A stretch of DNA of 34,271 nt, from NCBI GenBank assembly GCA_028686735.1, contig JAQUBO010000018.1:1-34271 (forward strand), read 5' to 3'. The position numbers were made by a program, and so were the translations under genes. Shown here piece by piece: positions 8,698 through 16,521 of this stretch (position 1 is its first letter; every line of letters begins with the position of its first letter). The notes under the pieces were generated by a model, which saw only the letters and a list, made by a program, of their open reading frames with translations, was not told the DNA's origin and did no database searches. The stretch comes from Bacteroidales bacterium. Lineage in GTDB: Bacteria; Bacteroidota; Bacteroidia; Bacteroidales; ML635J-15.

Positions 8698-9882
8698 TCA
8701 ATGTGCTTTAAAGTTATAAAGTGGTTTTAATACATCAATTACATCTGCTGTGTCGGTTATTGCATTTTTAATTTCTGTGATTGATTTGTAAGCTTGTGGA
8801 GCTTCGTCAAGTGTAGTGTTGCCAATGCAAGAGCTATAGACATCTGCCATTGATTTTTTAAATTCTTTAATGTTTATTAATTGTTTGGCTTTTGTTCTAC
8901 TCATTAAACGACCAGCTCCGTGTGGTGCTGAATAATTCCAATCTGCATTGCCTTTTCCGATGCAAAGTAACGAACCATCACGCATGTTTATTGGAATTAA
9001 TAGTTTTTCTCCCTTTTCAGCCGAAACAGCACCTTTCCGTAAAATCATTCGCTTAAAATCAATATAATTGTGTATAGTTTCAAATCGCTCAACTTCTTGT
9101 AAATTAGCTTCTTTTAAAATAATATTAGCCATAGTTTCACGGTTTACACTTGCGAACTTTTGAACAATAGCCATATCATTTATGTAATCATCAAAATCCT
9201 GACCTGTTAAAAAAGCAAGTTCTCTATTGGGTATTGATCTCTGTAATTTTCTTAATTCTTTTTTAATGTCCTTTTCTCTGTTTTCGCTTCTTAGTCTTTC
9301 AATAAGCTCGTTTTTTTCTTCGTTAATTCCACTTGCCTTCATTATTGCTTTGTTTTGGTAATATTTGCATGTATCGCTGCCAAGTTTTCGACTTCCGGAA
9401 TGTATAATTAAGTAGATGCTACCATTTTCTTCGGATTTGCTTATCTCAATAAAATGATTGCCACCACCTAAAGAGCCTATTGATAAACTTGCACGTTGTA
9501 TGTCAACATGTTTTTTACATCGCAAATTCGAAAAATCAAATTCTTGCTTACTTCTTTTGTGTACTTTAAAGCCGCTTGGAATTTCTGTCTTAATAATCTC
9601 ATCAATTGTTTTAAAATCTATTTTTTCGTTTTTTAGTTTTACAGTAAGCATTCCACAGCCAATGTCAACGCCAACCAAATTTGGTGTTAGTTTGTCTGTA
9701 ATTGTCATTGTAGTGCCGATAGTACAGCCTTTGCCCGCATGTACATCTGGCATAATGCGAATTTTCTCGTTTTGATATGCTTCAAAATTAGCCAAGGTTT
9801 TTATTTGATTATACGCTTCTTGTTCTATAGTCTCAGCAAATATCAGTGTTTTAACTCTTATATTGTTTGTTATTGTTTTCAT
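8698..9882 (-). CDS. rtcB: RtcB-family RNA ligase
   Basis: RtcB motifs: MPDVHAGKGCTIGTTMTI, LVGVDIGCGM, SIGSLGGGNHFIEI, HSGSRKLG, KGAVSAEKGEKLLIPINMRDGSLLC, SAPHGAGRLMSR. Confidence 0.92.
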   Translation of the reverse strand: MKTITNNIRVKTLIFAETIEQEAYNQIKTLANFEAYQNEKIRIMPDVHAGKGCTIGTTMTITDKLTPNLVGVDIGCGMLTVKLKNEKIDFKTIDEIIKTEIPSGFKVHKRSKQEFDFSNLRCKKHVDIQRASLSIGSLGGGNHFIEISKSEENGSIYLIIHSGSRKLGSDTCKYYQNKAIMKASGINEEKNELIERLRSENREKDIKKELRKLQRSIPNRELAFLTGQDFDDYINDMAIVQKFASVNRETMANIILKEANLQEVERFETIHNYIDFKRMILRKGAVSAEKGEKLLIPINMRDGSLLCIGKGNADWNYSAPHGAGRLMSRTKAKQLINIKEFKKSMADVYSSCIGNTTLDEAPQAYKSITEIKNAITDTADVIDVLKPLYNFKAH

Positions 9883-9990
9883 ATTTAGACGTAAATTTAA
9901 TTATTCGTATTTTTTGGCGGTGTTTTTGACTCTCGCCTTGTTGTATTATATTCAAATATACAAAAATATTTGAAACTTGTTGGTTTTTGT

Positions 9991-10195
9991 CAGTCGCATC
10001 CTGTAGCCTAAGTCGGGACGCGACTTAGGTAAGGTTGAGGGTTGTAAGTCGCATCCCGACTTAGGTAAGGTTGAGGTTTGTAAGTCGCATCCTGTAAGCC
10101 AGTCGGGACGCGACTTAGGCAAGGTTGAGGTTTGTAAGTCGCATCCCGACTTAGGTAAGGTTGAGGGTTGTAAGTCGCATCCCGACTTAGGCAAG
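9991..10195. repeat. REP-like hairpin array with a 90-bp period (alternating 54-bp and 36-bp units)
   Basis: 54-bp units at 9991-10044 and 10081-10134; 36-bp units at 10045-10080 and 10135-10170; partial unit 10171-10195. Short units carry aagtcg-catcc-cgactt. The first long unit carries GTAG (10003-10006) followed by a perfect 9-bp stem cctaagtcg (10007-10015) / cgacttagg (10021-10029) with a 5-nt loop. Confidence 0.9.
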
Positions 10196-10573
10196 CCCGC
10201 ATTAGTCCAAAAAAACCTTAACAAGGATATTGGTATTATGCTAGCCTCTTATACACGAGCAATCAATATTCAAAAAGGTTTTACAGGATCGTTATTTCGT
10301 AAAAGAACAAAAGCAATATGTATTAATTGTCCTGATGGTTTAAGTCCTTCTTTTCATGATACAGAATTTGGTACAATGTTTTACAATAGTCAATATTTTG
10401 AACAATATCCACAGGTTTGTTTTAATTATATACACCAAAATCCTGTGAAAGCTAGACTTGTGCAAAAAGCGATTGATTGGGAGTTTTCTTCGGCGAGAGA
10501 TTATGCAGGGTTGAGAAAAGATACACTTGTTAATAAATCAACTGCAGGCGAGTATCTCGATACCTGTATTTAA
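10196..10573 (+). pseudogene. REP-associated tyrosine transposase (RAYT, Y1/HUH family), N-terminally truncated
   Basis: Frame reads GKPALVQKNLNKDIGIMLASYTRAINIQKGFTGSLFRKRTKA...YPQVCFNYIHQNPVKARLVQKAIDWEFSSARDYAGLR, the RAYT C-terminal signature. The N-terminal HUH motif is absent. The first Met is at 10238, but homologous-looking sequence continues upstream to the repeat edge. Confidence 0.8.
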
Positions 10574-10604
10574 TTTTAGGTAGTTTACTGCTAATATTAA
10601 GGAT

Positions 10605-10694
10605 ATGATAAAAAGAACACTTTATTTCGGTAGTGATGATTATTTGCACACTAAAGGTTGTATGACTTTTTTTGAAATTATTATAGTGTTTTAG
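10605..10694 (+). pseudogene. cas1: Vestigial N-terminal fragment resembling type II-C Cas1
   Basis: atgataaaaagaacactttatttcggt... encodes MIKRTLYFGSDDYLHTKGCMTFFEIIIVF*. The first ~18 residues resemble the N-terminus of Bacteroidetes type II-C Cas1 (MIK[RK]TLYFGNPAYL..K). The frame then terminates. Confidence 0.45.
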
Positions 10695-10730
10695 TGTTAA
10701 AAACTTCGTGTTTAATTAAAACAAATCAAA

Positions 10731-10864
10731 ATAAAAGCAATAAAATTAATTTTATTTGGCTTTTTACTAACCTTTTTTAAGTCTTATTTTCTGTAAATGT
10801 TGTTTGTCAAAATTGTAGATATGAAGTCAATGAAATAGACAAGTTCACAAACAAAAATAGTTGA
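10731..10864 (+). pseudogene. Frameshifted remnant of a small secreted protein
   Basis: Signal-peptide-like IKAIKLILFGFLLTFF in one frame. After a T-rich run the sense continues in another frame as LFSVNVVCQNCRYEVNEIDKFTNKNS*. No intact start codon (ATA where ATG would be expected). Confidence 0.4.
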
Positions 10865-10995
10865 TTTACATCAACAACGTTTTGAAACTTGACTGTTATT
10901 CATATTAAAAAGAGGAAATGTTGCAGTAACCAATTAAAGACAATTTAATAGTTATTTTAAGTAATGGTAAGTAAATAAAATTTGTTCGAGCTAAT

Positions 10996-11184
10996 ATGTA
11001 TCCTTCTAAAATGAGTTCAAAAGTAGGTGAGGCAATAATTGGATATGAGTATATTATTGCTCCAGAACAGCTAGGTTTACCTCAACAATTTGATATTACA
11101 GATGTTCGGGTTGAGGCTATAATGAATCCTTTTGATTTCCAAATCAATAAAAAGTCTCTACAATTAAAATTTACCAATGCTTAA
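10996..11184 (+). CDS. Short hypothetical protein (possibly a gene fragment)
   Basis: 62-aa ORF with reasonable composition; no family recognised. Confidence 0.3.
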   Translation: MYPSKMSSKVGEAIIGYEYIIAPEQLGLPQQFDITDVRVEAIMNPFDFQINKKSLQLKFTNA

Positions 11185-11377
11185 AATAATATATTTCACT
11201 TCTTTAGTTGAATATTTATAGACCTTTGTTTCGTGTATATTATTATATTTTAAATCTGTTTGTTATTGAGTTGTTTTAATAAAAATATCTGATATCCAAT
11301 AAGACATGTTATAATTAAATTGATATAATGTCATTTATGGTCTAAGATTTTTATTATTTTTACAAAAAAAAACAAAA

Positions 11378-12622
11378 TTGAATCTTGAGTTATTCATAGC
11401 AAAGCGTTTAGTTAGTAAACGACATTCAAAGGGTAGTTTTAGCCGTCCAATTGTTACTGTTGCTATTGTTGGTATTGCTATTGGTTTGGCTGTGATGATT
11501 CTTTCGGTGGCTATTGTAACTGGTTTTAAAAATGAGGTTTCTGAAAAGGTTATTGGGTTCGGAGCTCATTTGCAAATCGTTAATTATGATAATAACTCAT
11601 CTTACGAAACATTACCAATTACACAAAATCAAACTTGGCTGGGAGATTTAACTCAAGTAGAAGGAATTCGTTCAGTAAATAAATTTATTGTAAAGGCAGG
11701 TATTATTAAAACTGATGAATATCTTCATGGAGCCGTTTTTAAAGGTATTGATTATGATTACGATTGGAGTTTTTTTAAACAATATCTTGTTGAGGGGGAC
11801 ACCTTAAGCATTGATGATTCTATAAAGTCGGGTAATATTGTAGTCTCAGAATTTATTGCGAAAGCTTTGAAAATTCAGTTGGGAGATGACATAGGTGCAT
11901 ATTTTATTCAAGACCCACCACGAATGAGAAAGTTTACTGTTTGCGGAATATATAACACTCAACTTGCCGATCTTGATAAACTTTTTGTGCTTGTTGATAT
12001 TAAGCATTTACGCAAACTTAATAATTGGGAAGATGACCAAATAACTGGATTTGAAATTCAAGTGGATGATTTTTCTAATCTTATTGATTATGAAATAAAA
12101 GTTAATAAATTGGTAGGTTATGACTTTAGTCCCGATGGCAATGTTTTGAAGGTTCGAAGTATTAAAGAGGAGTATCCTGGTATTTTTGATTGGCTTTCGC
12201 TACTGGATGTTAATGTTTGGATAATTTTATTCTTGATGCTGGCGGTTGCCGGATTTAATATGGTATCAGGATTATTGGTGATTATTTTGGAACGGGTAAA
12301 TATGATTGGAGTTATGAAGAGTATGGGAGCTCGCAATATTCAAATTGAGAAAGTTTTTATTTATTTTGCTGGTTTCTTGATTAGTCGCGGATTATTATTT
12401 GGTAATATTATTGGAATAGGATTATGCCTTATTCAGATGTTTACTGGAGTTGTTACTTTGGATCCGGAGTCGTATTATCTGTCACAGGTACCTATAAATT
12501 TTAATATTTGGCATATTCTTATTTTAAATGTTGGGACAATGCTAAGTACTATTATTATAATGGTGTTACCTTCAAAGATAATATCAAAAATAAATCCGGT
12601 AGATTCTATGAGATTTAATTAA
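11378..12622 (+). CDS. ABC transporter permease, FtsX/LolC-LolE family
   Basis: 414 aa: LELFIAKRLVSKRHSKGSFSRPIVTVAIVGIAIGLAVMILSVAIVTGFKNEV and a C-terminal FtsX-like domain (VMKSMGARNIQIEKVFIY). The start appears to be TTG at 11378. Confidence 0.9.
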   Translation: MNLELFIAKRLVSKRHSKGSFSRPIVTVAIVGIAIGLAVMILSVAIVTGFKNEVSEKVIGFGAHLQIVNYDNNSSYETLPITQNQTWLGDLTQVEGIRSVNKFIVKAGIIKTDEYLHGAVFKGIDYDYDWSFFKQYLVEGDTLSIDDSIKSGNIVVSEFIAKALKIQLGDDIGAYFIQDPPRMRKFTVCGIYNTQLADLDKLFVLVDIKHLRKLNNWEDDQITGFEIQVDDFSNLIDYEIKVNKLVGYDFSPDGNVLKVRSIKEEYPGIFDWLSLLDVNVWIILFLMLAVAGFNMVSGLLVIILERVNMIGVMKSMGARNIQIEKVFIYFAGFLISRGLLFGNIIGIGLCLIQMFTGVVTLDPESYYLSQVPINFNIWHILILNVGTMLSTIIIMVLPSKIISKINPVDSMRFN

Positions 12623-12632
12623 AATTTAAATT

Positions 12633-13970
12633 ATGATATATGTTCAATTAGCAGTAGCACCAGTTGTAGTTATTTTGGCTTATATTTATTATAGAGATAA
12701 ATACAATAAAGAACCATTTTGGTTACTATTTCTTTTATTTGTTTCAGGGATGTTTTCTGTCTTGCCTGTGTTGGGAACAGGATATTTGTCAGACTTTTTT
12801 GTTGATCAATTTCAAGGTCTTTATCAGGTTGCATATACTGCGTTTATTCAGGCAGCGTTTATTGAGGAGTTTTGGAAATTACTTTTTACTTTTTTTATTG
12901 TTTGGTGGGCAAAGTCTTTCGATGAACGATTCGATGGAATTGTCTATGCTGTAACTGTTTCTATGGGTTTTGCCGTAGTAGAAAATATTTTATATGTTAC
13001 TGGCTATGGTTTCTCAACTGGACTTCTTAGAATGATTACTGCTGTTCCCGCTCATGCAATATTTGGTATTAGTATGGGGTATTATCTTGGACGGGCAAGA
13101 TTTGATAATCCAAAGGCAATGTATTTAATTCTTGCATTTGTTGTTCCTTGGTTAATGCATGGAATCTATGATTTTTTGATTATGTCTGGTGTAACATGGA
13201 TGGTAATTGTATTTATAGGATTTTTAATACTTATGTACATTTATGGTTTTATGCGATTAAAAAATTTATCAAAATATAAAGTAAAACCACAGCAGCAAAA
13301 TATTGCACAGACCTTGACCACTGAAACTTATATGGGATATAGTGTTAATCCAAATTCTTCTGATAGAGGTTTTGAGGCTAATGTGAATTCACAAAATAAC
13401 TCTTATATCATTAATACTGAGGATCAATATCAAAATGTAGGTTCTGAGTATTCTGGTCAAACTCATGCTCAACAAGAGCAACACGAATCATCATCAAGGG
13501 GGTTTCACCAAACTTATAATAATGAGCCAAATCAGACTCAAACTCAAGATAAAGGGTTTGACGATGATCAAGTATTTACACATTACCCTCCTAAAAATAA
13601 TCTTGAAACACTTGCAGTACTACATTATATTATGGGTGGCTTTAAATTGTTGTCATCTTTATTTGTTTTGATATATGTGTTAATGGGAGCTGGGATGATT
13701 GTTGGCGGGATATCTGAAAGTGAGGAGAGTTTGCAAATTCTTGGAGGTATATTCCTAATATTGGGATTGTTTGGTTTTGTTTTAGTTGTGGCATTTGGTA
13801 TTATGAGTATTTTAACTGGTAAGTTTCTTTCGCAGAAAAAGAATCGTATGTTTTGTTTAGTTATCTCAGTATTAGAATGCTTTAATACACCGTTTGGTAC
13901 CGTTTTAGGAATATTCACGATTGTAGAAATCGAAAAAGCAGAGGTTAAGAAATTATTTGAAACAGCTTAA
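12633..13970 (+). CDS. PrsW-family intramembrane metalloprotease with linker and C-terminal TM domain
   Basis: YYRDKYNKEPFWLLFLLF, AAFIEEFWKLLF, FAVVENILYV, AVPAHAIFGISMGYYLGRA, MHGIYDF. These are followed by a Q/N/S-rich linker and a second hydrophobic domain. Confidence 0.85.
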   Translation: MIYVQLAVAPVVVILAYIYYRDKYNKEPFWLLFLLFVSGMFSVLPVLGTGYLSDFFVDQFQGLYQVAYTAFIQAAFIEEFWKLLFTFFIVWWAKSFDERFDGIVYAVTVSMGFAVVENILYVTGYGFSTGLLRMITAVPAHAIFGISMGYYLGRARFDNPKAMYLILAFVVPWLMHGIYDFLIMSGVTWMVIVFIGFLILMYIYGFMRLKNLSKYKVKPQQQNIAQTLTTETYMGYSVNPNSSDRGFEANVNSQNNSYIINTEDQYQNVGSEYSGQTHAQQEQHESSSRGFHQTYNNEPNQTQTQDKGFDDDQVFTHYPPKNNLETLAVLHYIMGGFKLLSSLFVLIYVLMGAGMIVGGISESEESLQILGGIFLILGLFGFVLVVAFGIMSILTGKFLSQKKNRMFCLVISVLECFNTPFGTVLGIFTIVEIEKAEVKKLFETA

Positions 13971-14122
13971 AAATAAATGAGGCTTTCAGCCTTATTCCTA
14001 TAAATCTTTGAGTGATAAAAAAGATAGATAGACCTTATGTTGAATAAGTAATGTCAAGATTCTTAAAATGGGTAATCCTGTGTTTTTGTCTGAGTCTTAT
14101 AATAAGTTTTTGAAAATTTATA

Positions 14123-15295
14123 TTACTTTCTAATTTCTTTAAAAGCCCTTTCGATTAGTTCTGATATTTCGGTTTGTAGCGTTTTAGTGTCTTTATTACC
14201 GTCGAATGAAAATAGTTTATTTTGTTGTTTGTAGAAGTTGTAAATTTTCTCACTTTTCTCTTCAAAGACTTCTAGACGGCGAATAATTGTATCGGTATCC
14301 ATGTCGTATGAGCGGGCTTTAGAAGTGTTCGACCTTGCTGTAAGACGTTTTATGGATTGCAAGGTAGATGTTTTAACTTCTATCACTACAGAAACAGAAG
14401 TATCTAGTTTTCTTAATAATCCTCCTAGTATATATGCTTGCACAAGGGTCGAAGGGAATCCTTTAAAAATAAATCCTTTAATGTTTTTGTGTTCGGCAAT
14501 TTTTCTTTCAATAAGTCTAATAGCAATGTCATCGGGGACAATGTCTCCAGTTTTAAGATATGGTTCGGCAATTTTCCCTAATTCGGTTTGGTTTGAGACC
14601 TCTTCACGTATCATTTCACCAGTAGAAACATATACCATGTTAAATTTTTCTGCTAAATGTCTAGCTTGCGTGCCTTTTCCTGCTCCAGGAGGTCCAAAAA
14701 ACACGACATTTAATAAAGTTTGAGATAATATTTCTTCAATTTTATCTGTAAGCCTTTCAAAAATTATATCAACAGCACCTACTCCGTTAACGGGATAATA
14801 TTTTTGTTGATCTTTGTAAAAGTCAATTACTGGCACTGTTTTGTTTTCGTACTCACGTAATCTATTTTCAATGATTTCTTTTTTGTCGTCAGATCTGTTT
14901 TCTTTTTGAGCTCTTAACATCATCCGTCCTATAAGTTCTTTACGCGGAACTTCTAAGCTGAGCAGACATGATAGTTTAGTATTCATTTTTATGAGTAAGC
15001 CATCTATAATATATGCTTGTGCATAAGTACGTGGAAACCCGTCAAATAAAATACCGTTACTATCAGTATGCATATTAATGCTATTTTCAATAATTTGTAC
15101 AATAGTCTCGTCGCAAACAAGTCCTCCTTGCTCAATTACTGTTTTTGCTTGTAAGCCAAGTGGAGTGCCTTCTGCTATTTCTTTTCTTAGTATATCTCCA
15201 GTAGAAATGTAAGTGAGATTATATTTTTCGGCAAGCTTTTTTGCTTGTGTTCCTTTTCCTGCTCCTGGGGGGCCAAATAATGCAATATTTAACAT
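14123..15295 (-). CDS. adk: Tandem-fused adenylate kinase (two ADK domains)
   Basis: GPPGAGKGTQ P-loop occurs twice (NIALFGPPGAGKGTQAKKLAEKYNLTYISTGDILR and NVVFFGPPGAGKGTQARHLAEKFNMVYVSTGEMIR). Domain 1 has FDGFPRT; domain 2 has FKGFPST. Confidence 0.93.
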   Translation of the reverse strand: MLNIALFGPPGAGKGTQAKKLAEKYNLTYISTGDILRKEIAEGTPLGLQAKTVIEQGGLVCDETIVQIIENSINMHTDSNGILFDGFPRTYAQAYIIDGLLIKMNTKLSCLLSLEVPRKELIGRMMLRAQKENRSDDKKEIIENRLREYENKTVPVIDFYKDQQKYYPVNGVGAVDIIFERLTDKIEEILSQTLLNVVFFGPPGAGKGTQARHLAEKFNMVYVSTGEMIREEVSNQTELGKIAEPYLKTGDIVPDDIAIRLIERKIAEHKNIKGFIFKGFPSTLVQAYILGGLLRKLDTSVSVVIEVKTSTLQSIKRLTARSNTSKARSYDMDTDTIIRRLEVFEEKSEKIYNFYKQQNKLFSFDGNKDTKTLQTEISELIERAFKEIRK

Positions 15296-15297
15296 AA

Positions 15298-15837
15298 CTA
15301 TTCGCTTATTTTATATATATGTTTTAAGTTTCGTCCAAAACCATTATAATCTAATCCATATCCAATAATAAAATCGTTTGGAATATCAAAACAAAAATAG
15401 TCAATTTTATATAAATCATTATATACTTCTGATTTTATGAGCAAGCTGACAATTTTAATATCTGCTGGTTCATAACCTTTGAGTTGTTTAACAATATGAT
15501 CAATTGTAACTCCAGTGTCAATAATATCTTCGAGAATTACAACAGTTCGATCTTTTATATCCTCGTTAAGACCAATTAGCCTTTTAATCTTACCAGAGCT
15601 AGATGTTCCTTCGTAAGAGGCCAATTTTAAAAATGAAATACCACAATCTATATCAAGGTTTTTAAATAATTCACCAGCAAACATAAAAGAGCCATTTAAA
15701 ATTCCTAGAAACAAGGGTTTTTTACCTTTTAAGTCTTTACTAATACTATTAGCAAGGGTTTTAATTCTATTTTCTATTTCTTTGTTTGATATATATAATT
15801 TAAAGTCTTTGTCGTGTACCCTTACTTTGTCCATCAT
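15298..15837 (-). CDS. hpt: Hypoxanthine phosphoribosyltransferase
   Basis: PRPP-binding VVILEDIIDTGVTIDHIVKQL; LFLGILNGSFMFAGEL. Confidence 0.93.
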   Translation of the reverse strand: MMDKVRVHDKDFKLYISNKEIENRIKTLANSISKDLKGKKPLFLGILNGSFMFAGELFKNLDIDCGISFLKLASYEGTSSSGKIKRLIGLNEDIKDRTVVILEDIIDTGVTIDHIVKQLKGYEPADIKIVSLLIKSEVYNDLYKIDYFCFDIPNDFIIGYGLDYNGFGRNLKHIYKISE

Positions 15838-15988
15838 ATTAGTGATTTTAAGTTATTAATTCTAAATTTGTTTTTATTAAAAATTAATTATTAATTAACA
15901 TCAAAGGAATAAAAAAATATTTAAAAAAAAGAAAAAACTACGGGTTTTAAGTTTTTGTTATGTATTTTTACAAATTATAACTAAATTA

Positions 15989-16507
15989 ATGTTTGATATG
16001 AAAGCACAAGTTAGCATTATAATGGGATCTACCTCAGATTGGGATGTTATGCAAAAAGCAGCAAATCAGTTAAATGAATTGCAAATACCTTTTGAAATTA
16101 ACGCATTATCTGCTCATCGAACTCCTGAAGCTGTAGAGGCATTTGCCAAGTCTGCTTCAGAAAAAGGTGTTAAGGTTATTATTGCTGGAGCTGGAATGGC
16201 GGCTCATTTATGTGGGGTTATTGCTGCAATGACAACAATACCCGTTATTGGAGTTCCTATTAGTGCTAGTCTTGATGGGATGGATGCTTTGTTGGCAATT
16301 GTGCAAATGCCTCCAGGTATCCCAGTTGCAACTGTTGCAATTAATGGGGCACAAAATGCAGCTATTCTTGCGGCACAAATTATCGCAACAGGAGATGATA
16401 AACTAGCTGATAAGCTTTGCGAATTTAAATCAAATCTTAAACAAAAAATTGTTAAGGCAAATAAAGACCTCGAAGAGTATAAATTTGAATACCGAGTTAT
16501 TTCTTAG
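15989..16507 (+). CDS. purE: N5-carboxyaminoimidazole ribonucleotide mutase
   Basis: VSIIMGSTSDWDVMQKAANQL, LSAHRTPEAV, IAGAGMAAHLCGVIAAMTTIPVIGVP. Confidence 0.96.
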   Translation: MFDMKAQVSIIMGSTSDWDVMQKAANQLNELQIPFEINALSAHRTPEAVEAFAKSASEKGVKVIIAGAGMAAHLCGVIAAMTTIPVIGVPISASLDGMDALLAIVQMPPGIPVATVAINGAQNAAILAAQIIATGDDKLADKLCEFKSNLKQKIVKANKDLEEYKFEYRVIS

Positions 16508-16521
16508 CAAATAAGCACATT

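Noticed and set aside
9991-10195. CRISPR-like array because of ~36-bp units
   Set aside because: Units are contiguous and near-identical, with no unique spacers between them; the organisation is a tandem hairpin repeat.
9952-10224. Minus-strand ORFs of 90 aa and 64 aa (repetitive SRDATYNPQPYL...) listed in the ORF track
   Set aside because: They are by-products of the in-frame 36/54-bp REP-like array; no protein family or start context supports translation.
10860-10875. gttgat-ttac-atcaac small perfect hairpin as a residual CRISPR repeat
   Set aside because: Single copy, 6-bp stem, no second repeat at CRISPR spacing.
13977-13995. aggct-ttc-agcct hairpin after the PrsW gene as a terminator
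   Set aside because: Stem is only 5 bp with a weak, interrupted T tract; not strong enough to call.
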